Assembly: GCA_029821735.1 (NCBI GenBank)
Contig: JALGSU010000003.1
Coordinates: forward strand, 51,163 to 115,162
Reading direction: 5' to 3'
DNA: 64,000 bases
DNA from: Candidatus Zipacnadia bacterium
Lineage (GTDB): Bacteria > Armatimonadota > Zipacnadia > Zipacnadales > UBA5352
The position numbers and the translations under genes are program-made. A model generated the notes under the pieces. It saw only the letters and a program-made list of their open reading frames with translations. It was not told where the DNA came from and made no database searches. Numbering within the stretch: the stretch's first letter is position 1; the number at the start of each line of letters is the position of its first letter. Positions 55,960 to 63,977 of the stretch are shown one piece after another.

Positions 55960-56060
55960 TATTGGCCAGCGATCCCTTCGCAGTGGTCTCGTTCGCGTCC
56001 GGCTGTGGGCTTCCGCACACACTGCTCACTTTCCTCGTCTGCACGGCACCAATATGAAAC

Positions 56061-56087
56061 GCGGGGCGCCCGTATTGGGCGCCCCGC
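56061..56087 (-). terminator. Terminator of the por operon
   Basis: GCGGGGCGCCC (56061-56071) and GGGCGCCCCGC (56077-56087) form an 11-bp perfect stem with a GTATT loop about 30 bp after porB. A short T-containing tract follows on the minus strand. Confidence 0.75.
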
Positions 56088-56115
56088 GTGGTGGTTCGCT
56101 GAGACAAAGGCCCGC

Positions 56116-57051
56116 CTACGCGTCGCCGGCCTTCTTGAGAAGCGTCTCCCACTTCATGTCCACCCACTCTTGCATGCGTGCTCGCACTGCCTCGCCCTCG
56201 TCGGACTTGAACAGGTGCTTGAAGCGTGCCTGCGGAGCGAGGAACTCCTCGATCGGCTTCTTCTCTTTCGGCTTGTAGTTGACCTTGTACTCGCCGTGCT
56301 CGACCTCGTACAGCGGCCACATGCAGGTGTCGGCGGCGAGCATTGACATCTCGACCGTCAGCGCGCCGTCGCAGCCCCAACCCAGCGGGCAGGGCGCCAG
56401 CACGTTGATGAACGCAGGGCCGCCGGCCTCGAAGGCCTTTTCCGCTTTGCTGGTCAAGTCGCGCCAGCGTCCCGGAATGCTCTGCGCCACGTACGGGATG
56501 TCGTGCGCGACCATGATCTCGGTCAGATCCTTGCGGTTCATGGTCTTGCCCGGGATCACCGAACCGGCCGGACTCGTCGTCGTGTGTGCACCCATCGGCG
56601 TCGCCGATGAACGCTGCACGCCCGTGTTCATGTACGCCTCGTTGTTCAGGCACACATACACGAAGTCATGCCCACGCTCAGCCGCACCCGAAAGCGCCTG
56701 CAGGCCGATGTCGTAGGTGCCGCCGTCACCGCCAAAGGCGATGAACTTGTAGTCGGCATCCGCATCGATCTTGCCCTGCTTCTTGAGTGACGCGTACATG
56801 GCCTCCACACCGGAGATCACGGCCGCGGCGTTCTCGAAAGCCACGTGCAGCCACGGAACATCCCACGCGGTGTACGGGAAGATCGTCGTCGATACCTCGA
56901 GACAGCCGGTCGCGTTCGCCACGAGAACCGGCTTGTCAGTGCCCATCAGGACCTGGCGCACAGCGATTGGCTCGCCGCAGCCGGGGCAGAGGCGATGGCC
57001 TCCCGTCAGTCGCACAGGCGATTCTGACAACTGCTTCAGGTTCTTAGCCAT
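56116..57051 (-). CDS. porB: Pyruvate:ferredoxin oxidoreductase beta subunit
   Basis: This 311-residue subunit binds thiamine diphosphate: GGDGGTYDIGLQALSGAAERG ... LNNEAYMNTG, with the iron-sulfur cysteines in LCPGCGEPI, ATGCLEV and LAPCPLGWGCDG. With the other three subunits it converts pyruvate and CoA to acetyl-CoA, CO2 and reduced ferredoxin. It is last in porC-porD-porA-porB. Confidence 0.95.
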   Translation of the reverse strand: MAKNLKQLSESPVRLTGGHRLCPGCGEPIAVRQVLMGTDKPVLVANATGCLEVSTTIFPYTAWDVPWLHVAFENAAAVISGVEAMYASLKKQGKIDADADYKFIAFGGDGGTYDIGLQALSGAAERGHDFVYVCLNNEAYMNTGVQRSSATPMGAHTTTSPAGSVIPGKTMNRKDLTEIMVAHDIPYVAQSIPGRWRDLTSKAEKAFEAGGPAFINVLAPCPLGWGCDGALTVEMSMLAADTCMWPLYEVEHGEYKVNYKPKEKKPIEEFLAPQARFKHLFKSDEGEAVRARMQEWVDMKWETLLKKAGDA

Positions 57052-57061
57052 TGCTATCCTC

Positions 57062-58243
57062 CTACTCCCTCAGACCCAGGAAGCTGACCGGCTCTGCCGG
57101 CTGACCGTCCACAGCGACCTTCTCCAGGTCGGCATAGACGCTCTGCAGCTCTTCGGGCAGGATCATCCGGCCACCGAGGCCGTAGATGTAGTTGTTCATC
57201 GGGACTTGCTTGCCATGTGCATACATGGCCGATGTGACCTCATGATACAGCGGGCCGGTGCTGGCGCCGAAAGATGCCGCGCGATCCAGAACCGCTACCG
57301 CCTTCGCGCCGCCAAGTGCCTCGGCGATCTCCTCGGCCGGGAACGGCCGATACGCGCGAATCTTCAGCATCCCTGCCTTGACCCCGTCTGCACGGAGACC
57401 CTCGACGATGTCGCGCAGCGTGCCGCACGTCGAACCCAGCGCGACCACCGCGAAGTCCGCATCGTCAAGCATGTACCCCTCGATCAGACCATACTCGCGA
57501 CCGAAGGCCTCGCCGAAGCTCTTGCCCTCGTCTATGATGGCCTGCTTGGCCGGACCGTACGCGTCCATCTGCGAGCGCTTGTGCTCGAAGTAGTAGTCGT
57601 ACAGGTCCAGCGGACCGAAGGTCTTCGGGTCGCTGATATCCAGCATCGGGTTGTCCTGCACGTACGGGCCCACCCACTCGCGCACCGCTGCGTCGTCCTC
57701 GACCTGCAGCAGCTCATACGAGTGTGACAGCAGGAAACCGTCCAGACAGGACATCACGGGCAGACGCACGTCGAGATTCTCGCCGATGCGCACCGCCTGC
57801 AGCAGGTTGTCGTACGACTCCTGCACGTCCTCCGCGTATAGCTGAACCCAACCGGTATCCCGAGCGCCCATCCCGTCGGAATGGTCGCAGTGGATGTTGA
57901 TGTTACCCGACAGGGCCCTGTTCACCAGCGTCAGAATGACCGGCTGGCGCAGCGAGGAGACGATATACAGAATCTCCCACATCAGAGCCAGGCCGTTGGC
58001 CGACGTCGCGTTCATGACCCGACCGCCGGCGACCGCAGCCGCCAGACACGCACTCATCGCCGAGTGCTCGCTCTCCACCGCGACGAAGTTCGTGTCAACT
58101 TCCCCGTCCGACACGAACTGGGCGAAGTTCTGCACTACCTCCGTCGACGGCGTGATCGGATACGCCGCGACCACGTCAGGATTAATCTGGCGCATGGCTT
58201 CGGCAACCGCTTCGTTGCCCTCAAGCGCCACTTTGTTTCCCAT
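57062..58243 (-). CDS. porA: Pyruvate:ferredoxin oxidoreductase alpha subunit
   Basis: This 393-residue subunit has EGNEAVAEAMRQINPDVVAAYPITPSTEVVQ, ATSANGLALMWE, ALSGNINIHCDHSDGMGARDTGWVQLYAEDVQE and the C-terminal transketolase-like part ALGSTCGTLRDIV. It binds pyruvate and partners the beta subunit. It lies 10 bp ahead of porB. Confidence 0.95.
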   Translation of the reverse strand: MGNKVALEGNEAVAEAMRQINPDVVAAYPITPSTEVVQNFAQFVSDGEVDTNFVAVESEHSAMSACLAAAVAGGRVMNATSANGLALMWEILYIVSSLRQPVILTLVNRALSGNINIHCDHSDGMGARDTGWVQLYAEDVQESYDNLLQAVRIGENLDVRLPVMSCLDGFLLSHSYELLQVEDDAAVREWVGPYVQDNPMLDISDPKTFGPLDLYDYYFEHKRSQMDAYGPAKQAIIDEGKSFGEAFGREYGLIEGYMLDDADFAVVALGSTCGTLRDIVEGLRADGVKAGMLKIRAYRPFPAEEIAEALGGAKAVAVLDRAASFGASTGPLYHEVTSAMYAHGKQVPMNNYIYGLGGRMILPEELQSVYADLEKVAVDGQPAEPVSFLGLRE

Positions 58244-58297
58244 GGCTATACCTCCTTATATGCGACAACGGGAGACGCCTGTCTCCCGGTCGCAGCC

Positions 58298-58606
58298 TTA
58301 GTCCTCGAAATCGTGCTCGGGCTTCATTTCGATGCAGTCTTTGGGGCACACAGCAGCGCAAATGCCACAGCCCTTGCAGTGATCGAGGTCGAACGGGAGG
58401 CCCTTCACTGAGGCGTCCTTAACCTCCACAGCGACGTCCGGGCAGTAGATCCAGCAAAACAGGCAGTCGATGCACGCGTCGTCGTCGCGAACCGGGCGCT
58501 CGTTGCGCCAGCCGTTCACCTTATACTCCACGGCATTGCCCGCCTGCGGGATGATGCCGCCGCGCGCCATCTCATGCCACTTCGCTTCCGGTGGGTAGTG
58601 GCTCAT
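58298..58606 (-). CDS. porD: Pyruvate:ferredoxin oxidoreductase delta subunit (2[4Fe-4S])
   Basis: This 102-residue protein has two iron-sulfur motifs: CIDCLFCWIYCP and CKGCGICAAVCPKDC. It carries electrons from the enzyme to ferredoxin. The ATG overlaps the porC stop (ATGA). Confidence 0.94.
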   Translation of the reverse strand: MSHYPPEAKWHEMARGGIIPQAGNAVEYKVNGWRNERPVRDDDACIDCLFCWIYCPDVAVEVKDASVKGLPFDLDHCKGCGICAAVCPKDCIEMKPEHDFED

Positions 58607-59172
58607 GACGTTACCTCCTCGAACGCGCGGTCAACCGCGGCGTAGTTTGCCTCGACCGCGGCCGGCGACAGCTTGCCGCCCAGACGCACGTCGATCGCCC
58701 GCTTGACCCCGTCCATCGACACCAGAGCCGTCGCCTTCGAGAGCGCTCCGAGCATAACGGTGTTTGGGATCGGACGGCCGATTGTGTCCATCGCCACCTG
58801 CGTGGCGTTCACGACGAACAGCTTCACGTCCGCGTCGCCGATCATGGCGCGAACCTGGTCCAGACTCTTGTCCGTGTTGACGATGAGAACGCCTTCGGCA
58901 TCCATGCCGTCGGTTACGCTCTCGCTCGCCATCAGGGAGTCGTCGAGGACCAACACGATGTCCGGGTTACGGATGCCATTACGCAAGCGGATCGGGCCGT
59001 CGCTGATGCGTACATACGACTTCATCGGCGCACCCCGGCGCTCGGCGCCATACTCCGGGAAGGCCTGGATGTTCCAGCCCTCTTCCGCAGCGGCGACCGC
59101 CAGGATGTAGCCCGCCGTCTTGGCGCCCTGGCCTCCTCGCCCGTGCCAACGCACTTCTGTAAGTTGTGCCAT
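58603..59172 (-). CDS. porC: Pyruvate:ferredoxin oxidoreductase gamma subunit
   Basis: This 189-residue subunit begins MAQLTEVRWHGRGGQGAKTAGYIL and has AERRGAPMKSYVRISDGPIRLR, the CoA-related gamma-subunit motifs. It is first in the operon; ATG 59172 has GAGGAGG upstream. Confidence 0.95.
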   Translation of the reverse strand: MAQLTEVRWHGRGGQGAKTAGYILAVAAAEEGWNIQAFPEYGAERRGAPMKSYVRISDGPIRLRNGIRNPDIVLVLDDSLMASESVTDGMDAEGVLIVNTDKSLDQVRAMIGDADVKLFVVNATQVAMDTIGRPIPNTVMLGALSKATALVSMDGVKRAIDVRLGGKLSPAAVEANYAAVDRAFEEVTS

Positions 59173-59604
59173 CTACTATCCTCCTCGATCCAGCAACGGG
59201 CTCGAAGGCCCGCTATGAGAAACGGTGCTCAAACGCTACTTCTTACTACGAGAAACGCTACGCGAACGCGGCTACGCGCTGCGCTGCTCGTCCACGACTC
59301 TGGTCATCACGTCAAGACCCCGCCGCTGTATCTGGTGGGGTCGAACTGCCGTTCATCGTTGCCGTATATCGTACGGAGGGCGAGTCTTTCTCTGGGCACC
59401 GACTTGTGGGCCGAAGCTTTAGCGAAGGTCCATAGCTTCAGCGAAGGTGTCAGACCCACCGGTCGTTGCCGTTGCTATACGCCCTCCGCCGTCGCCCTCC
59501 GCCGTATGGAGGGGCCGCGGCTTCAGCCCGGCCCGCCGTATGCCCTCCGCTGTTGCCGTTGCTGTCAGCCGTCGCTGTAGTGTCTGTCGTTTCTTTCGTT
59601 CCCG
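59173..59604. other. Intergenic region with a repeat pair and family B element
   Basis: The 432-bp gap holds two 9-bp direct repeats AAACGCTAC (59231-59239, 59253-59261; 22 bp apart, two helical turns) upstream of porC, a hairpin near 59205, a family B repeat (59371-59466) and further short hairpins such as GGGCCGCGGCTT.. near 59510. No gene is seen. Confidence 0.6.
59371..59466. repeat. Family B hairpin repeat
   Basis: GTACGGAGGGCGAGTCTTTC opens the element and GTGTCAGACCCACCGGTCG closes it, with inner copies of GCTTTAGCGAAGGT and GCTTCAGCGAAGGT. A closely similar but shorter copy occurs at 62721-62784. Confidence 0.7.
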
Positions 59605-60228
59605 TCATCTCTGCCCTAAGCCGTTCCCCATTTCGGTCCTGCCCCGCAGCGCACGCGCCAGAGTCACCTGGTCGGCGTAGTCGATATCCGCCCCCACTGG
59701 CAACCCCAACGCCAGCCGCGTTGCTCGCAGACCTTCCCGCCCCGCCACCACGCCCCGAATGTACTCCGCGGTAGCGTCCCCCTCGACGGTCGGCGGCGTG
59801 GCCAGCACGACTTCCGTTACGCCCATGCTCTCGATCCGCGCGACCAGCGCCGGTATCTTCAGGTCGTCGGGCCCCACACCGTCCACCGGCGACAGCAGCC
59901 CGCCCAGCACGTGGTACAGACCGTGGTACTCCCCTGCACGCTCGATCGCCATCAGGTCCCGCGCCTCAGCGACGACGCATATCAGGCCCTGCGCGCGCCC
60001 CGGGTCGTTGCAGATCGGGCACAGATCCTCGGTTGCGAAGTTCCCGCAGTCCCGACACTGCCGAATCTGCTCATGCACGTCGGCGATAGCCGCCGCCAGT
60101 CGCCCCGCACGCTCCGGGCCGGCCGAGAGCAGATGGAAAGCCAGGCGCTGGGCGCTCTTGGGCCCAATGCCCGGCAGAGACTCCAACTGTTCGATCAACT
60201 CGCGAATCGGTTCTGCGTAGTGAAGCAT
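59605..60228 (-). CDS. recR: Recombination mediator RecR
   Basis: This 207-residue protein has a helix-hairpin-helix LPGIGPKSAQRLAFHLL, a zinc finger CRDCGNFATEDLCPIC and a Toprim region with GLYHVLGGLLSPVDGVGP. The first of the usual two Toprim glutamates (VVEE) appears as alanine (VVAE). RecR with RecO/F loads RecA on gaps. ATG 60228 is chosen. It follows ybaB. Confidence 0.95.
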   Translation of the reverse strand: MLHYAEPIRELIEQLESLPGIGPKSAQRLAFHLLSAGPERAGRLAAAIADVHEQIRQCRDCGNFATEDLCPICNDPGRAQGLICVVAEARDLMAIERAGEYHGLYHVLGGLLSPVDGVGPDDLKIPALVARIESMGVTEVVLATPPTVEGDATAEYIRGVVAGREGLRATRLALGLPVGADIDYADQVTLARALRGRTEMGNGLGQR

Positions 60229-60332
60229 GCCACGGCCCCGATGCAGCGGGCATACCCTCCGCGCGACGGGACCATCCATTCCTGTAATCGGTTGACGTCA
60301 TCCCCGCCGTTCGTTGCCTTCCGCCGCTGCCG

Positions 60333-60404
60333 TTAACCGTAGGTCGGGCTTCTGCTTGCACCCACCGAAGCTTTAGCGAAGGCGGGCCAGCCCGACAATC
60401 AGTG
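60333..60404. repeat. Family A hairpin repeat between recR and ybaB
   Basis: TTAACCGTAGGTCGGGC to CCAGCCCGACAATCAGTG, with inner GAAGCTTTAGCGAAGGC. It interrupts the dnaX-ybaB-recR group. Confidence 0.75.
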
Positions 60405-60421
60405 CCGTTGCCACCGGAGAC

Positions 60422-60751
60422 CTATATCAGATCCGGAAGATTCATCCCCATACCGGCGAGCGGCATCGCGCCCATGATCTTCTCGCGGCGAAGTTCGTTC
60501 GCCTTGCGCAGTGCCTCGCGCACGCCCGCGCACACCAGGTCCTCCAGCAGTTCAACGTCCCCGCCGGCGACCACGCTCGGGTCTATCTTCACGTCGAGCA
60601 CTTCGCCCAGGCCGGTCATGCGCACGGTCACCGCGCCGCCACCTGCCGTCGCCTTTAGTTCGGTGGTGCGCAGTTCGTCCGCGGCCTTCTGCATATCACG
60701 CGAGACGCCCTCAAGTTGGGCGCCTATCAGTTTCTCGAACGGGTTTACCAT
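60422..60751 (-). CDS. ybaB: YbaB/EbfC family nucleoid-associated protein
   Basis: This 109-residue protein has GAQLEGVSRDMQKAADEL, ATAGGGAVTVRMTGLGEVLDVKIDPSV and DLVCAGVREALRKANEL. It dimerises into a DNA-binding tweezer. It lies between dnaX and recR as usual. Confidence 0.94.
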   Translation of the reverse strand: MVNPFEKLIGAQLEGVSRDMQKAADELRTTELKATAGGGAVTVRMTGLGEVLDVKIDPSVVAGGDVELLEDLVCAGVREALRKANELRREKIMGAMPLAGMGMNLPDLI

Positions 60752-60860
60752 CCGTATCTCTCCACAATCAAAGGGGTCCGCCTCGCGCTCATCGCCTATT
60801 CCCCGGCGAGCCCGCTAACACCTCGCGCCCTGGCGAAAAGCTCCCCAAAAACGCTCGGGA

Positions 60861-62588
60861 TCATTCCTCGGTTACCTCACGACTTCCCGGGAAGACGTCA
60901 ATGACGCCCTGTACGGCCTGTTCCTGCTCTGCCGCGGACGGTGCCGGGCAGTCCGGATCCGGTTCGCTCCCACGCTCGACCGCCGGCGGTGCAGACGCTG
61001 CTGGCGGCGCAGACGAAACGGCTGCGGCAGCCGGCACATCAGTAGCCTCCGCGTCCACTTTCATGACCAGCGCCAGCCGTTTGCCGAACGCCTTCTCGAC
61101 TGCTTCCTCGATCGCCGTCCGGTATCTACCATCGGCCTGATCGCGGTGGAACTGGCAGTCGGCAACGAACGAGAGCGTCAGTTCGTCGCCCTGCAAAGCG
61201 GTGGGCCGGGCGAACTTCGTGATCGCCGACACGCTCAGCCGTTCCATTGCGCGTAACGCATCCGACACCGCGTCCCACCGTGATGCGATCGACTCCAGCG
61301 TCAGGTCGCCAGCGGGTGCTGCCGGCTCGGGCGCGCTTTCCGCCGCGGGTTCAGGAACCGGTGCTGCTACGGGCTCGGGCGCCGCCACTGGCGCAGGAGC
61401 AGCCGCCTCCACTGGCGCGGGTGCGGGTTCTGCCACTGGCTCGGGTGCCGCAGGCGCAGGTGCTGCTGCTTGCGGCGCCGGTGCGCCCACATTCTCCGGA
61501 GCGGTCAGCGATGCCAGTTCCGCAAGCGTCATCTCCAGCAGCAGCGCGTGTTGCGAACTGCCCCGAAGTTCCTCGCTTGCTTCACCCAGCCGCTTGATGG
61601 TCTTTGTCAGACTCTTCGCACCCAGACTCCGAGCTTGTTCCGCCATGCCGCTGCGTTCGTCCTCAGGCACTTGCGACCACGTTGGCGGCTTCGCGCCCAT
61701 CGACAGACGCAGCAGGTCGCGCATGTACTGGGCCAAGTCTTCTATGAGCTGGGCGATGTCCTTGCCCGAGGACACGACGTCGTCCACGGCGGCGAAGCAG
61801 CCCTCGATGTCTCCGGTCACCAGTGCATCCGCGATGCGCTGGAGCACTTGCAGATCGGTAACGCCGAGAACTGAGTTCGCGACATCCAGGGTGATATGCC
61901 CCGGGCTGTAGGCGACGACCTGGTCGAAGATACTTTGCGCGTCCCGCATCCCGCCGTTTGCGGCACGGGCGATGGCCGCCAGTGCCTGTTCGTCGGCCTC
62001 GATACCCTCGGCGGCTGCGATGGCCGCCAGCGAGTCCATGATCAGGCGCAGCGGAATTGGCCGGAACTCAAAGACCTGGCAGCGCGACTTGATGGTCGCC
62101 ATGATCTTGTGCAGTTCGGTCGTGGCCAGGATGAAGTAGCAGTGATCGGGCGGCTCTTCCAGGGTCTTGAGCAGTGCGTTGGCCGCTTCGGGGGTGAGCA
62201 TATGTGCCTCGTCGAGGATGTATATCTTGCTGCGTCCCTCGGCGGGTGCGAAGGGTACTTTCTCGATGAGCGCTTTCATCTCGTTGATGCCGCGGTCACT
62301 CGCGGCGTCGCGCTCGATGACGTCCATGGCTCGGCCTGCGGCGATTGCTGTGCACATCGGGCAGATCCCGCATGGTTCGGCGGTAGGACCGTTAACGCAG
62401 TTGAGTGCTTTTGCGAGCACACGCGCGGTCGAGGTCTTGCCGGTACCACGAGGCCCTGCGAAGAGGTAGCCGTGGGCCACGCGCGCTTCGGCAACTGCGT
62501 TACGCAGCGTCCGCGCCACATGGTCCTGGGCGATGATCTCGTCGAAGTTGCTCGGCCTGTACTTGAGAGAAAAGGTCTGGTAGGCCAT
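60861..62588 (-). CDS. dnaX: DNA polymerase III subunit gamma/tau
   Basis: This 575-residue clamp-loader ATPase has SLKYRPSNFDEIIAQDHVARTL, Walker A GPRGTGKTSTARVLAKALNC, zinc cysteines (CGICPMC), Walker B ILDEAHM and the sensor region. Residues about 370-440 are Ala/Pro/Glu-rich and repetitive. The last 130 or so residues form the tau C-terminal part. No frameshift site for a shorter gamma was found. Confidence 0.95.
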   Translation of the reverse strand: MAYQTFSLKYRPSNFDEIIAQDHVARTLRNAVAEARVAHGYLFAGPRGTGKTSTARVLAKALNCVNGPTAEPCGICPMCTAIAAGRAMDVIERDAASDRGINEMKALIEKVPFAPAEGRSKIYILDEAHMLTPEAANALLKTLEEPPDHCYFILATTELHKIMATIKSRCQVFEFRPIPLRLIMDSLAAIAAAEGIEADEQALAAIARAANGGMRDAQSIFDQVVAYSPGHITLDVANSVLGVTDLQVLQRIADALVTGDIEGCFAAVDDVVSSGKDIAQLIEDLAQYMRDLLRLSMGAKPPTWSQVPEDERSGMAEQARSLGAKSLTKTIKRLGEASEELRGSSQHALLLEMTLAELASLTAPENVGAPAPQAAAPAPAAPEPVAEPAPAPVEAAAPAPVAAPEPVAAPVPEPAAESAPEPAAPAGDLTLESIASRWDAVSDALRAMERLSVSAITKFARPTALQGDELTLSFVADCQFHRDQADGRYRTAIEEAVEKAFGKRLALVMKVDAEATDVPAAAAVSSAPPAASAPPAVERGSEPDPDCPAPSAAEQEQAVQGVIDVFPGSREVTEE

Positions 62589-62720
62589 CTGAGGCTTCCC
62601 TTGCAGAGCGCTTTAGGCGCGGGGCATTTCTCTGGCCTGGTGCATTTCCCCCGCCCGGCGCGTTTCCCTCCTGCGGTGCCCCATCCACATCCCGCCGGCC
62701 GTCGGGCCGTATGTCGTGGC

Positions 62721-62784
62721 CGTACGGAGGGCGGGTCTTTCCTTGGGCACCGAAGCCTTGGCGAAGGTGTCAGACCCGCCGGTC
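62721..62784. repeat. Family B hairpin repeat
   Basis: GTACGGAGGGCGGGTCTTTC to GTGTCAGACCCGCCGGTCG; GGCGGGTCT pairs with AGACCCGCC. Compare 59371-59466. Confidence 0.7.
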
Positions 62785-62896
62785 GCCGCCGTTCATCCAT
62801 GTCGTATGGAGGGCCGATTCGCAAGAATCGGCCGGTCGTTGTCGTACGCCGTTGCCGGGAGCGCCGGCTTCCAGCCGGCAGCCGTTGCCGTGGTCG

Positions 62897-63000
62897 TTAA
62901 CCGTAGGTCGGGCTTCTGCTTGCACCCACCGACTTGTGGGCTATAGCTTCAGCGAAGGCCCAGGCCTTGGCGAAGGTGTCAGACCCGCCGGTCGTTGCTC
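62897..63000. repeat. Hybrid family A/B repeat
   Basis: The left part has the family A start (TTAACCGTAGGTCGGGC ... CACCCACC) but the right part ends like family B (GTGTCAGACCCGCCGGTCG), so two repeat types have recombined. Confidence 0.65.
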
Positions 63001-63072
63001 GCGAAAGATAGTTCCGGTTGTGCACCCACCGTCGATAACGCCGTCCGACCGTTACCCCCGTAGCCAGCTCCA

Positions 63073-63168
63073 GTCAGGTTGTCTGCGGCACAAAGGAGCG
63101 TCTGCGGACCGCTGCTTCCTTCCGGACCTGACGGGGTTAGGCAGACATCCTTTTGCGCAGGACCCGAC
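63073..63168 (-). ncRNA. ffs: Signal recognition particle RNA (small bacterial type)
   Basis: The minus strand holds the invariant core GTCAGGTCCGGAAGGAAGCA (GGAA tetraloop and symmetric loop). The 5' half (GTCGGGT near 63168) pairs with ACCTGAC near 63073, closing a rod-shaped molecule of about 96 nt, and CCTGCGCAAAAGG and TTTGTGCCGCAG continue the stem. It is the RNA of the SRP that delivers ribosomes to SecY, and lies upstream of dnaX as in many bacteria. Confidence 0.93.
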
Positions 63169-63459
63169 CTTCAACACCGCTTGCGGGGGTCAGGCGCCAA
63201 ACGACGAGACCTCGGGTGGGAATTCGGTCCCACTATGGCGGATTGTGGGTTCAGGGTACCGCCAGTCCCCCACCTAGCACAACCGGAAAAACGGATACAA
63301 AGGGACAGTCATCCGCGGCAGCGAGCATCTGCTGCCCGGGTGTGAATGTGTTGGTTACTCGGCCCATCCTCAACGCCGGCCATCTACCGTATGAGCTTCC
63401 CACGTCCCTGGCCGTTTACCTCGCAGGCCGTTCACGCGGTGCCCACGTTGTTCTGCGCG
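63169..63459. other. Intergenic, no feature recognised
   Basis: Nothing convincing is seen in these 290 bp; the open frames are short and unsupported. The SRP RNA promoter must lie in the left part, but no clear -10/-35 pair could be chosen. Confidence 0.5.
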
Positions 63460-63663
63460 TCACTCTTGTGTGAGGTGGGCGTGGAGGGTGCCGAGCATTT
63501 TGCCGACCTCTTCTGTAAGTGTCCAGAAGCGGGTCATGTCTCGGTTCTCAAGGTACTCGAGGTCGCGGGCGAGCAACACGAGTGCGCGAAGTTCCGACAG
63601 TGAGCCCAGTGCGATGCTGACGAACGGTCTGAATTCTGAGTTATTGCCGCGGCCCTGACCTCC
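63460..63663 (-). pseudogene. Remnant of a four-helix-bundle (23S rRNA IVS-type) protein
   Basis: About 67 residues, GGQGRGNNSEFRPFVSIALG then SLSELRALVLLARDLEYLENRDM ending TEEVGKMLGTLHAHLTQE, match the C-terminal half of four-helix-bundle proteins. The N-terminal half, normally ending in SNIAEGxGR, is missing; upstream sequence is unrelated and repeat-like. Confidence 0.65.
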
Positions 63664-63740
63664 TGCTCCATCTCCAGCTCGGTGCCACCTGTCGCCCGAC
63701 TTGCCGGCCGAAGCCTTTGCCGTTGCCGTCGCCGTTGTCC

Positions 63741-63795
63741 TATCGTAGGTCGGGCTTCTGCTTGCACCCACCAGGTGGGCCAGCCCGACAATCAA
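63741..63795. repeat. Short family A hairpin repeat
   Basis: ATCGTAGGTCGGGCTTCTG ... CCACC-AGGTGGG ... CCAGCCCGACAATCAAT. The central GCTTTAGCGAA insert of other copies is absent, giving a tighter hairpin. Confidence 0.75.
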
Positions 63796-63906
63796 TCCGC
63801 GCCGTCTTCCGTTTCTGTCTCTTCCGCCGTTCCTGCCGTACCGCCGTTCCCCATTGCCGATTGCCCATTGCCCATTCCCGCCGTTGCCGTTCCTGATACC
63901 ATGAAA

Positions 63907-63977
63907 ATGGGTTGCGCGGTCGCATGGCGAAGGTCAGTTCATGACGGTCCAACTTCCGCCAAGGAGGCGCAACCCAT
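63907..63977 (+). other. Inverted repeat enclosing the transposase ribosome site
   Basis: ATGGGTTGCGC (63907-63917) and GCGCAACCCAT (63967-63977) are a perfect 11-bp inverted repeat. The right arm covers the start codon at 63976 and starts right after AAGGAGG, so folded mRNA would hide the start. Confidence 0.6.

Larger units (their letters stand above)
62589..63072. other. Intergenic mosaic of hairpin repeats between dnaX and the SRP RNA
   Basis: In order: GGGGCATTTCTCTGG-type repeats near 62620, a family B element (62721-62784), a GGCCGATTC/GAATCGGCC hairpin near 62811, a GCGCCGGCTTCC hairpin near 62860, a family A/B hybrid (62897-63000). GTTGCC and GTCGCC linkers join them. No ORF is supported. 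Confidence 0.65.

Noticed and set aside
59143..59580. Several plus-strand ORFs between porC and recR
   Set aside because: They run through hairpin repeats, have no ribosome site and show no protein-like composition.
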